Part shown: piece after piece, positions 58,901-64,000 of the stretch
How positions within the stretch are numbered: the first letter of the stretch is position 1
Layout: each line of letters starts with the position of its first letter
Source of the DNA: Legionellaceae bacterium
Lineage (GTDB): Bacteria; Pseudomonadota; Gammaproteobacteria; Legionellales; Legionellaceae
DNA length: 64,000 bases
Assembly (NCBI GenBank): GCA_029212505.1
Contig: JARGOS010000001.1
Span: 471,930-535,929, forward strand
Direction of reading: 5' to 3'
Program-made: the position numbers and the translations under genes
Notes under the pieces: model-generated
Seen by the model: only the letters and a program-made list of their open reading frames with translations
What the model was told of the DNA's origin: nothing
Database searches by the model: none

Positions 58901-61900
58901 TGAATACGTTGGCACTTCGTTTCTTGGTGGACCCAGAGATGACGGGAGAAGGTTTAATCCATGCATTAAGTGCTATATTGATTGAGGCTCAAGCTCACCA
59001 AGATATGCCGTTTGAGAAGCTTTTATCTTCACTTGAGATGGAGCGCGATAGCTCACGTCATCCACTGGTTCAGGTGCTCTTTGACGTCATCTACGCTTCT
59101 GATGAATCTTCATTGCTAACGCCTGTGAGTATGTCTGAGCAGTACGAAATTGCCAAGTTTGATTTAAGCCTTAATTTTTGGATTGATTCAGATTCGATAT
59201 CAGGAAAAATCACGTATGCGACATCGCTTTATAAACTTGAAACGATCAGGCAATTAACTCAGCATTACGAAACGCTTTTAGGTGAATTGGTTCGTGACAC
59301 AAAAGCGCCTATTCAAAGCTATGCTTTGCTTTCACCCTCCGAGTACCAACGTATTATCTATGACTGGAATGCAAGCGAACAAGTTTATCCCGAAAACAAA
59401 ACCATCCATGAGCTTTTCGACGAACAAGCAGCGAGTACACCGCATGCTATTGCCTTGGTTTATGAGAATACACAGCTAACCTATCAAGAGCTTAGTCAAG
59501 CCTCCAATCAGTTGGCCCATCTGATACGAAAACAGTATAGGTCACTCAAGCCGGATACGTTGATAGCGCTCTGTTTAGAGCATTCGCTAGACATGATAAT
59601 TGGAATTTTAGGGGTGCTTAAAGCGGGTGGTGCTTATGTTCCGATTGACCCAAATTATCAAAGAGCTCGTATTCAGTTTGTGCTTGAAGACACCCAAACT
59701 AAGCTGATTTTAACGCAAACCAAGTTTTTAAATTTACTCAATGACATGCCGTGTCAGTTGCTTGTCTTAGATAAAAAGCCTTATTTATCAGAACGCAAAT
59801 CAGCACTTAAACCTCTTAGTAGCCCACACGATTTAGCGTATGTTATTTATACTTCAGGGACCACAGGACAGCCGAAAGGGGTGATGGTTCAGCATAAAAA
59901 TATACATGCTCTTTTAGTTTTAACACATACCTTGTACGATTTTACATCAAAAGATGTTTGGGTGCTTTACCATGCCTATGCATTTGATTTTTCTGTCTGG
60001 GAGATGTGGGGTTCACTTTCTGTAGGCGGGAAGCTGATCATTCCAACAGAGCATGAGCGAAACAACAAAGATGTATTTTATAAGTTGTGTTTTAAACATG
60101 GCGTGACAGTACTCAATTATACGCCCAGTGCTTTTCGCGTGTTTAGCGAGCTCTTTCTTTCTAACGCCGAAGCACACTTGCCTTTGCGTTACATCATCAT
60201 TGGAGGTGAAGCATTAACACTTCGCCATATTAAACAGTACCAAGCTCACTGTAAAACCATGAATTTTCGTATGGTTAATATGTACGGACTAACTGAAGCC
60301 ACGGTAGTTTCTACATGTTATGAGTTATTGCTTCATGAAAGCAGCTCTTGCCTTATCGGAAGACCTATTCCCGGGGTGGTAGCCTATGTTTTAGATCATG
60401 ACCTCACACCTCTTCCCATCGGTGTGGTAGGCGAACTTTATATTGGTGGCGTAGGTCTCGCTCGTGGGTATCTTAATCAGCCTGAACTCACAGCCGAGCG
60501 GTTTATTCCCAATCCTTTCGGTGAAGGCAGGCTCTATAAAACGGGCGATCTCGTGCGTTACTTACCTGACGGTAACTTAGAGTATATGGGACGTAATGAC
60601 TTTCAGGTGAAAATCAGAGGCTTTAGAATTGAACTAGGCGAAGTTGAAGCAGCGCTCTTAACCTATCCCGAAATAAAACAAAGTACGGTTTTGGCCAAAA
60701 CCAAAAACGACAGCCAGTATTTAGTTGCTTACTATGTTTCTGATACGCTTATTAATCATGATGTTCTTGAAACGCATCTAGCTAACCAACTGCCTGGACA
60801 TATGATACCCCGTGCTTATATCCATCTTGATGCATTGCCTTTGACTATCAACGGTAAGCTGGACTGTGCGGCACTTCCTGGACCTGATTTTAATCCCGCT
60901 GTGGATAGCTATATTGCACCTCGTAATGAGCTTGAAGTGAAGCTTTGTTCGCTATGGGTCTCGCTGTTAAAACTTGAGCGCGTCGGTATACGGGATGATT
61001 TTTTTAAATTGGGCGGTCATTCCATTTTAGCAATTCAGTTAGCCCATCGTATGTCTGGGGTTTTAAACAAAACACTTCATGTTGCCGATGTTTTTAAATA
61101 TAAAACCATCGCAGGGTTATTAAGTCATCTAAGCGCTATTGATTCAGATGGCGCTCAGGTGAGCATCGAGCCAACAACCGATTTAATTGCACCTTTATCG
61201 TTTGCACAAGAGCGGCTATGGTTCATTGAGCGGTATGAGCAAGGGACGGATGCGTATCATATTCCGTTTGGGTTTGAGTTGGACTCAACCATTGATGTAC
61301 CTAGGCTCACAAAAGCTTTACAAGCCTTGGTTGAGCGCCATGAAATTCTTCGAACGTTATTTATTCAAGATGAAGCAGGTGTTGATTATCAATCGATTCA
61401 GGATGCCCCGCTGGCGATTACGACACAAAGCCTTACGTCATTGGATGTGCCTCATGCATTGCATCAAGCCAGTCATGCTTTATTTGATTTAGAAACATCC
61501 TATCCGATTAAAGCCTGGCTTTATGATGTCACAGATACGAATACGCATATCTTATTCTTGAGCATTCATCATGTGGCGTTTGATGGTTGGTCGATGGGTG
61601 TATTTTCTCGAGATCTCCAAGCCTTATATGAAGGCGTAGCACTCGAACCTTTAGCGATTCAATACAAAGATTTTGCTTTGTGGCAGCGGGCGTATTTGAG
61701 CGACGCGTTTTTAGAAAAGCAACTCACCTATTGGCAGTCACGTCTGTTAGGTCACGAGCCCTTAAATCTTCCAACAGATTACCCAAGGCCTAAAGCGGTT
61801 GATTACACCGGCGCGAGCCATAGGTTTGAATTATCCGAAGAGCTATCGCAAGCACTGCAAGTCTTAGCTAAGCAAGAAGGCGTGACACTTTACACGCTCT

Positions 61901-64000
61901 TGCTGATGGGGTTTTATTTATTATTATCGCGTTACACAGGCCAAACGGATATTTTAGTTGGAACCGTGACCTCGAACCGTCATTATCCCGGTGTTGAAAA
62001 CTTGCTCGGATTTTTTGTGAATACGTTGGCACTTCGTTTCTTGGTGGACCCAGAGATGACGGGAGAAGGTTTAATCCATGCATTAAGTGCTATATTGATT
62101 GAGGCTCAAGCTCACCAAGATATGCCGTTTGAGAAGCTTTTATCTTCACTTGAGATGGAGCGCGATAGCTCACGTCATCCACTGGTTCAGGTGCTCTTTG
62201 ACGTCATATACGCCTCTGATGAATCTTCATTGCTAACGTCTGTGAGTATGTCTGAGCAGTACGAAATTGCAAAGTTTGACTTAAGTCTTGATCTTTGGGT
62301 TGATTCAGATTCGATATCAGGAAAAATCACGTATGCGACGTCACTTTACAAGCCTGAAACCATCGCGCAGCTAGCCGGGCATTATGAAACGCTTTTAGGT
62401 GAATTGGTGCGTGACACAAAAGCGCCTATTCAAAGCTATGCTTTGCTTTCACCGGCTGAATATCAGCAAATGATTGTTGATTGGAATAGAACAGAGAAGG
62501 CTTATCCAAAAAATAAAACTATCTATCAGCTTTTTGAAGAGCAAGCGGCTAGAACACCGAATCACATTGCCGTGGTCTATGAAGGTACAGAATTAAGCTA
62601 CCAAGCGCTTCATCAACGTATGTTATGCGCGGCAAGTGCTTTACTCAGACAGGGGGTTATGTCAGGACAAACGCTTGTATTTTTACTGGATCGTGATATT
62701 GAATATTTGGTGAGCATGCTCGCCGTCTGGCGGATTGGATGCGCATTTGCGCCACTCAACCTGACCTCTCCTGATGAAAAAAACCGTACTTTATTGGCTG
62801 AGATTGCAGAAGGCTGGGTATTAACGACTGAAACTCATGTCAAGCGGTTTTCAGGGGTGCTTCCAGTTCTGGTCTTAGAAAATATCATGCTTCAAACAAA
62901 GGCCGATGTTATGCCATTGTATGGCAGTCCAGGTGATTTAGCGTACATCATGTTTACCTCAGGGAGCACGGGGATCCCCAAGGGGGTTATGATTCAACAG
63001 GATGGGATGTTGAATCATGTCTGGGCTAAGCTTCAGGATTTTCAAATCACCACCGAAGATAATATTGCCCAAACAGCAACACACGTGTTTGATGTGAGTA
63101 TTTGGCAGTTGATTACGGGGTTATTGGTCGGAGCTCGTACCACAATTTTAACGGGAGATGATGCCTGGGTTAGCGCGCGATTATTAGGCCATATCGAGGC
63201 GCATGAGATCACGATTTTTGAGAGCGTGCCCTCGCATCTTAAAGTACTTTTAGATGATCTCGAGACGGATGATCATAAGCCATCCTTGCCTTCATTACGC
63301 TACCTTATAATGAATGGCGAGGGGTTATCTCCCCTGGATTGTGCGCGTTGGCAAGCGCTCTACCCTGAACATGTCTTAGCGAATGTTTATGGCCCCACGG
63401 AATGTTCAGATGACATCACGCACTTTATTTTTCAAGAAATAAAGCCTTCATGGGGTACGTATGTTCCCATCGGTAAGCCTGTCCAAAACATGAAGTTGTA
63501 TGTACTCGATGCGAACTTGAACCCTGTTCCCATTCAGGTGGTAGGTGAGCTTTATGCCTCGGGTATTGGCCTTGCACGCGGTTATTTAAATCAGCTGGAA
63601 CTTACCCAAGCAAGTTTTATACCCAACCCATTTGGGGAAGGCAAATTATATAAAACAGGTGATTTGGTGCGTTGGCTACCGGACGGTCATTTAGAATACA
63701 TGGGTCGCCGAGACTTTCAAGTCAAATTACGTGGGCAACGTATTGAACTGGGTGAAATTGAAGCTGCACTCTTAACTTATCCTGAAATAAAACAAAGCAC
63801 GGTTCTAGCTAAAGCCAAAGGTGAGCATCAGTATTTGGTTGCCTATTATGTTTCTGATACGTTTATTAATCAGGATGTTCTTGAAACGCATGTATCCAAT
63901 CAACTCCCTGAACATATGATACCCCGTGCTTATATCCATCTTGACGCATTGCCGCTGACCATCAACGGCAAATTAGACCGTGCAGCACTGCCTGAGCCTA
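48832..64000 (+). CDS. giant nonribosomal peptide synthetase (open at the window end)
   Basis: One uninterrupted frame of at least 5056 codons. Order by residue: unusual N-terminal region 1-375; A1 376-863, T1 (S904); Cy 963-1400, A2 1424-1937, T2 (S1983); C 2042-2460, A3 2494-2984, T3 (S3028); C 3080-3500, A4 3523-4020, T4 (S4064); C 4120-4540, A5 4562 to the end. Codes read by eye: A1 DVSRIGEVAK (unassigned), A2 DLYNLSLIWK (Cys), A3 DIWHFSLIEK (Ser-like), A4 DFWNIGMVVK (Thr-like), A5 DVWEINVDDK (acidic pocket, likely basic substrate). No epimerase, methyltransferase, oxidase or thioesterase is visible. The Dap and Hpg genes at 42471-47815 give the precursors. Near-identical tracts in modules 1, 3, 4 and 5 show recent recombination. 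Elongation continues beyond 64000. Confidence 0.95.
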   Translation, partial: MKVLRVLLVSPSDRLNVMLVKYLIDAGHCVDLIENEDAPQWLDLFNFNLQIIPKATLDTALYDVLIDMDDVLGAIKIPRLCFELTQTKCSYFLRVVLFDTVCLELSSGDVSDVSDVLDKLFEEITELFIDAVVMLIRGDAPVIEHQANQAISNTLFLKYVHYDRGLQALHGVYQSFEQHDLIFKLPVCLDADDVYQECKLDGFVWSHDRLELFVLYLLMLYNAREGALYAFDVEVNQKSITKYIEVKPEHTYKKIITELNHQAYALIHHSLYSCAASNHKKTSILLSFGCAYQYQDAYLLQLGVDVEQEYFYIRYPKAWTFFSNINRLLPEFCKKLGAFSKQNQPIYHLLCQDKSFYQKQLYDWNATDKAYSNHKTIHELFDEQAASTPNAIAVVYEDTQITYQELNQASNQLAHLIRKQYQALKPDTLIALCVERSLEMIIGILGVLKAGGAYVPIDPSYPLARIQFMLEDTQSELLLTQTKFLSLLNDMPCQLLVLDQKPYQSEGISALEPISGPKNLAYVIYTSGTTGQPKGVMVEHHNLLNLVFSQASYIQATEVGVILQYASYVFDVSISEIFSALSVGGVLCILPDIYRHNTDKLLAYLDSQSVTVVRTTPALLKKIKVQALPKLRVLIVGGERCDTSTLEIWSKGRALYNEYGPTECTVASTTFKYSSGSLNTIIGKPLNNTRMYVLDAHLTPVPIGVTGELYIGGAGVARGYLNQPKLTQARFIPNPFGEGRLYKTGDLARYLPDGNLEYIGRNDFQVKIRGFRIELGEVEAALLTYPEIQQSTVLAKTKNDSQYLVAYYVSAAFINHDVLETHLANQLPEHMIPRAYIHLDALPLTINGKLDRRALPEPDFNPSEHAYVAPRNELEVKLCSIWGSVLKLERVGICDDFFRLGGNSIVGMQLVSQINFILDCRIDVSVIFKHRTIQAIVSYIQLEIDHIHGFVFNPYVIQSSDTARLYEPFELNNTQQAYYLGRLNVFDLGNVSTHVYYEFSFKYLDTARLELAFNILIQRHPELRTVFAHGQQQYLEKSPYYVIAQESLSETEFLAVRARLAHKIYQPDVFPLFDLCVSHGCFLEQEDVYILHLSFDALLMDINSWRIFEDELTQLYENPNVALPPLNITFRDYMQQVSCIRASDLFEVDKHYWLDKLKDYNFNMNLPLRCSVASIDKPHFARVTKTIKKNIWEKIQQKALNHHLSTTAVIMVVFGKVLSHWSNQDCVCINLTLFNRLPLHSHVNHLLGDFTILELFNYKHQPSRHIIHEISENHEHLWSDIAHHLFDGIDVQRLVREELGLTSNQLLAPVVLTSALGMEMRHNTDDFLDASYLGSRYSITQTSQAWLDNKAYETPDGFVAEWEYVEQLFDPEIMRQMHEAYCLLIEYLAEADWDEDLFPPISLASQDLAVIQAANDDVMSVSEHTLFSYYEANMVAQGVLEHTAIIDHHAVDASDYTYKRLLDDTHMVAQYLVCFLSKQAGHPELVAVLCEKSYHQVLALLGIMKSGSGYLPLSLDWPIERLDEALSSVDVDVILMSALQAKQFETCPWFLAKYRCLVIEDLVAQLKFDDALNYALQDILLPCVQPDAIAYVIFTSGSTGTPKGVTISHRNALNTLRSVNQKYHVNAEDKILALSELSFDLSVYDIFGMLAVGGCLIFPDQARTKEPAYWLELIQLYKITLWNSVPQLAQLLVDESLRQATPTSLRLFLLSGDYVPSVLARTIHQRQPKAVVVSLGGATEGSIWSIWHEIKKFDAVNIPYGTAMPNQQMYILSHQLTHCPVGVVGEIHIGGCGVALNYYHDVQKTQARFIEHESLGRLYKTGDLGRWHAEGYIEFVGRVDNQVKLHGYRVELDEITSKIKALPEIKNALTVMFTQDGQKYPISYILLLKPMLDLKFYLDTQLSKTLPEYMLPYAYIVLDTLPLTINGKVNLKALPSPPMKALSQDYVAPRDKVETQLCQLFSNILNIKRVGIRDDFFRLGGNSLLAMQLMGLLTQHFKTKITLKRIYQCKTVLALSQHVTRDKVLKTSSPHSIYKKIDLQTGSHTLSAIQKGIYLHNKLTPKLPTYNVPIWVRLFDANLDRLEQALKATLKRYAILRMVVVPDFGYRMIPLEDVSIVHTLLDEVDLDEYVRQQSNIAFVLDERLLIQLEIISFADSSDLILNLTAHHMLIDGYSVNLILSEIMDIYASIKSCVTTVISEDTMYFDYAAFQAHELASPQYQHAIQSLITKLSNASPIGLKKINHDAGDDAAEHFDVRLNQNVLGALEYLSVTHDVSLFSILASCLYHVLSVFNQSEGQFPLGLTVSTRPYGLDNVVGPFINTLPLLFDYQASDSFLSNFKRSHEQVLHLNEYHHMNLSLLAPHLDRGASGIADLMHVMFTMHNFREKNLAHPAWLKHQKIHVKDAYEKFGLSVIGQPESDGMVFGVSFVRDCYDLSYIKHIADSFIRLLIHISKEDFNLHAPMGHTSLLTLPEYQQIIYDWNATDKAYAKNKTIHQIFEEQATRTPHAIAVVYEDTQLTYQELDEASNQLAHLIRKQYQALKPDTLIALCVERSLDMVIGILGVLKAGGAYVPIDPSYPIARIKFMLQDTQSELLLTQTKFLNLLSDMACELLALDSKPYLAESISALQPISGPKDLVYVMYTSGTTGQPKGVMLQHSGLVNRIEWMQEEYQLTPEDIILHKTPYVFDISVWEMFWASLSGAKVVFARHDGQKDYVYLAQLMAGNRVSVAHFVPSALMEFKQHVDQRVSLNLRYLFCSGEALLPQHLLGLDSLSAVQTEVHNLYGPTEASIEVTHFFCKPGLEKVCIGRPIQNTQIYVLDTHLTPVPTGVIGELYIGGAGLARGYLNQPELTQARFISNPFGEGRLYKTGDLARYLPDGNLEYIGRNDFQVKIRGFRIELGEVEAALLTYPEIQQSTVLAKTKNDSQYLVAYYVSDAFINQDILETHLANQLPEHMIPRAYIHLDALPLTINGKLDRAALPEPDFNPDAQTYVAPRNELEVKLCSIWVSLLKLERVGIRDDFFKLGGHSILAIQLAHRMSEVLNEAIHVADIFKYKTIAGLLIHLNSNDIQIKIEPTSDIVSPLSFAQERLWFIERYEQGTDAYHIPFGFELDSSMDVPRLTNALQVLVERHEILRTVFIQDEAGVDYQSILDAPLTISIQNITSSDVSDALHEASHALFDLEKSYPIKAWLYEVTDMDKHILFLSVHHVAFDGWSMGVFSRDLQALYEGVALEPLAIQYKDFALWQRAYLSDAFLEKQLTYWQSRLLGHEPLNLPTDYPRPKAVDYTGASHRFELSEELSQALQVLAKQEGVTLYTLLLMGFYLLLSRYTGQTDILVGTVTSNRHYPGVENLLGFFVNTLALRFLVDPEMTGEGLIHALSAILIEAQAHQDMPFEKLLSSLEMERDSSRHPLVQVLFDVIYASDESSLLTPVSMSEQYEIAKFDLSLNFWIDSDSISGKITYATSLYKLETIRQLTQHYETLLGELVRDTKAPIQSYALLSPSEYQRIIYDWNASEQVYPENKTIHELFDEQAASTPHAIALVYENTQLTYQELSQASNQLAHLIRKQYRSLKPDTLIALCLEHSLDMIIGILGVLKAGGAYVPIDPNYQRARIQFVLEDTQTKLILTQTKFLNLLNDMPCQLLVLDKKPYLSERKSALKPLSSPHDLAYVIYTSGTTGQPKGVMVQHKNIHALLVLTHTLYDFTSKDVWVLYHAYAFDFSVWEMWGSLSVGGKLIIPTEHERNNKDVFYKLCFKHGVTVLNYTPSAFRVFSELFLSNAEAHLPLRYIIIGGEALTLRHIKQYQAHCKTMNFRMVNMYGLTEATVVSTCYELLLHESSSCLIGRPIPGVVAYVLDHDLTPLPIGVVGELYIGGVGLARGYLNQPELTAERFIPNPFGEGRLYKTGDLVRYLPDGNLEYMGRNDFQVKIRGFRIELGEVEAALLTYPEIKQSTVLAKTKNDSQYLVAYYVSDTLINHDVLETHLANQLPGHMIPRAYIHLDALPLTINGKLDCAALPGPDFNPAVDSYIAPRNELEVKLCSLWVSLLKLERVGIRDDFFKLGGHSILAIQLAHRMSGVLNKTLHVADVFKYKTIAGLLSHLSAIDSDGAQVSIEPTTDLIAPLSFAQERLWFIERYEQGTDAYHIPFGFELDSTIDVPRLTKALQALVERHEILRTLFIQDEAGVDYQSIQDAPLAITTQSLTSLDVPHALHQASHALFDLETSYPIKAWLYDVTDTNTHILFLSIHHVAFDGWSMGVFSRDLQALYEGVALEPLAIQYKDFALWQRAYLSDAFLEKQLTYWQSRLLGHEPLNLPTDYPRPKAVDYTGASHRFELSEELSQALQVLAKQEGVTLYTLLLMGFYLLLSRYTGQTDILVGTVTSNRHYPGVENLLGFFVNTLALRFLVDPEMTGEGLIHALSAILIEAQAHQDMPFEKLLSSLEMERDSSRHPLVQVLFDVIYASDESSLLTSVSMSEQYEIAKFDLSLDLWVDSDSISGKITYATSLYKPETIAQLAGHYETLLGELVRDTKAPIQSYALLSPAEYQQMIVDWNRTEKAYPKNKTIYQLFEEQAARTPNHIAVVYEGTELSYQALHQRMLCAASALLRQGVMSGQTLVFLLDRDIEYLVSMLAVWRIGCAFAPLNLTSPDEKNRTLLAEIAEGWVLTTETHVKRFSGVLPVLVLENIMLQTKADVMPLYGSPGDLAYIMFTSGSTGIPKGVMIQQDGMLNHVWAKLQDFQITTEDNIAQTATHVFDVSIWQLITGLLVGARTTILTGDDAWVSARLLGHIEAHEITIFESVPSHLKVLLDDLETDDHKPSLPSLRYLIMNGEGLSPLDCARWQALYPEHVLANVYGPTECSDDITHFIFQEIKPSWGTYVPIGKPVQNMKLYVLDANLNPVPIQVVGELYASGIGLARGYLNQLELTQASFIPNPFGEGKLYKTGDLVRWLPDGHLEYMGRRDFQVKLRGQRIELGEIEAALLTYPEIKQSTVLAKAKGEHQYLVAYYVSDTFINQDVLETHVSNQLPEHMIPRAYIHLDALPLTINGKLDRAALPEP
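49957..51660 (+). other. NRPS module 1: A1-T1
   Basis: Initiation module without a true C domain. A-domain motifs: YTSGTTGQPKG (A3), NEYGPTE (A5), TGDLARYLPDG (A7), NGKLDR (A10). Specificity positions give DVSRIGEVAK; Arg at the position of 278 and Glu at 322 are notable, and I cannot assign the substrate. The T domain serine is S904 in LGGNSIVG. Confidence 0.85.
51052..51260 (+). repeat. 209-bp identical tract, copy 1 (C-terminal A1)
   Basis: Identical by reading to 57424-57632 in A3 (offset 6372 bp, 2124 codons) and nearly so to the same region of A4. Covers A7-A8 motifs (TGDLARYLPDG to the linker before A10). Confidence 0.85.
51700..54890 (+). other. NRPS module 2: heterocyclization domain, cysteine A2, T2
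   Basis: The condensation-type domain carries the cyclization motif DxxxxDxxS (DALLMDINS, D1096-S1104 at 52117-52143) in place of HHxxxDG, and the Cy-type opening TQQAYYLGRLNVFDLGNVSTH. A2 has FDLSVYDIFG, LWNSVP and GGATEGSIW, giving DLYNLSLIWK, the standard Cys code. T2 serine S1983 in LGGNSLLA. Predicted product: thiazoline. No oxidase insert is seen in A2. Confidence 0.88.
54955..58020 (+). other. NRPS module 3: C-A3-T3, serine-like pocket
   Basis: C domain with HHMLIDG (55327-55347), divergent from the C domains of modules 4 and 5. A3 has VFDISVWEMFW, AHFVPSAL, FCSGEAL and LYGPTEASIE, code DIWHFSLIEK, one step from Ser codes (DVWHFSLVDK) but with Glu in place of Asp at 331. Ser or 2,3-diaminopropionate is possible. 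T3 serine S3028 in LGGHSILA. Confidence 0.8.
57424..57632 (+). repeat. 209-bp identical tract, copy 2 (C-terminal A3)
   Basis: Partner of 51052-51260. Shows that A-domain C-terminal subdomains of modules 1, 3 and 4 have been exchanged or homogenised while the substrate-binding N-terminal parts stayed different. Confidence 0.85.
58065..61145 (+). other. NRPS module 4: C-A4-T4, threonine-like pocket
   Basis: C domain with HHVAFDG (58450-58470). A4 has AFDFSVWEMWG, LNYTPSAF, IIGGEAL and MYGLTEATVV, code DFWNIGMVVK, which differs from the common Thr code (DFWNIGMVHK) only at 331. T4 serine S4064 in LGGHSILA. Confidence 0.82.
58459..59090 (+). repeat. 632-bp identical tract, copy 1 (C domain of module 4)
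   Basis: Identical by reading to 61576-62207, at an offset of 3117 bp (1039 codons). Flanks diverge at once on both sides (synonymous and non-synonymous changes). It covers the C-terminal two-thirds of the C domain, starting inside HHVAFDG. No terminal repeats, so not a mobile element; gene conversion or unequal crossing-over is likely. Confidence 0.9.
61188..64000 (+). other. NRPS module 5: C-A5 (cut by window end), acidic pocket
   Basis: C domain with HHVAFDG (61567-61587). A5 has VFDVSIWQLI, FESVPSHL, IMNGEGL and VYGPTECSDD, code DVWEINVDDK. Glu at 278 and two Asp at 330-331 suggest a positively charged side chain such as Dap, Dab or Orn. A domain complete to NGKLDRAALP; the T domain lies past the end. 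Confidence 0.75.
61576..62207 (+). repeat. 632-bp identical tract, copy 2 (C domain of module 5)
   Basis: Partner of 58459-59090. The frame is preserved because the offset is a multiple of three. Confidence 0.9.

Noticed and set aside
58459..62207. The long identical repeats as insertion sequences
   Set aside because: They code for condensation domains in frame, have no terminal inverted repeats and no transposase.

Overview
The window looks like the chromosome of a gammaproteobacterium, probably a Legionellales-type host-associated species. The evidence is gammaproteobacterial housekeeping blocks (dnaB-alr, ribF-ileS-lspA, aroK-aroB next to mrcA, pcnB-folK, lpxB beside a Gfo/Idh oxidoreductase), moderately AT-rich DNA, and genes typical of intracellular bacteria: a mitochondrial-carrier-family protein, an LDAH-like hydrolase, a DUF4116-like protein and several orphan proteins with coiled coils or late membrane segments. 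The taxonomic call is an inference from gene content only. I see no tRNA, rRNA, CRISPR array or transposase.

Layout. 1-3.8 kb: the end of a multifunctional beta-oxidation gene, its thiolase, then on the opposite strand the mitochondrial carrier homologue, the LDAH-like hydrolase and a small secreted cupin-like protein. 3.8-7.7 kb: exported flavin amine oxidase, murB, photolyase. 7.7-12.4 kb: an accessory island with a duplicated gene start, a DUF4116 protein, an AAA-type ATPase, an epimerase/FAD-oxidoreductase pair and a BrnT/BrnA-type toxin-antitoxin pair. 12.4-21 kb: housekeeping (fis, lpxB, dnaB, alr, etfBA, ald). 21-28 kb: membrane proteins, a large putative alpha/beta-hydrolase effector, mrcA, and a coiled-coil orphan at the place where pilMNOPQ usually lies. 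28-42 kb: aroKB, usp, ribF-ileS-lspA, folK, pcnB, terC, hemJ, rubredoxin, an MBL-fold RNase-like protein and an SDR, interrupted by three orphan genes.

42.4 kb to the window end is the most interesting part: a biosynthetic gene cluster for a nonribosomal peptide. Two precursor pathways are recognisable. SbnA and SbnB homologues should make L-2,3-diaminopropionate (Dap). HmaS, Hmo and an HpgT-like aminotransferase should make 4-hydroxyphenylglycine (Hpg). They flank a giant NRPS reading frame (from 48832, still open at 64000, at least 5056 codons). Its visible order is: unusual N-terminal region - A1-T1 - Cy-A2-T2 - C-A3-T3 - C-A4-T4 - C-A5. Reading the specificity pockets by eye, A2 has the exact cysteine code (DLYNLSLIWK) behind a true heterocyclization domain, so a thiazoline is predicted. 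A4 is threonine-like, A3 serine-like (Ser or Dap), A5 has an acidic pocket suited to a basic residue (Dap is a candidate), and A1 is unassigned. No Hpg-type pocket is seen in the five visible A domains, so Hpg should be loaded by a module or gene beyond the window. Long identical tracts between modules show recent internal recombination. Thiazoline plus Hpg plus Dap in a Legionellales-like bacterium is a combination I do not recognise as a described product.
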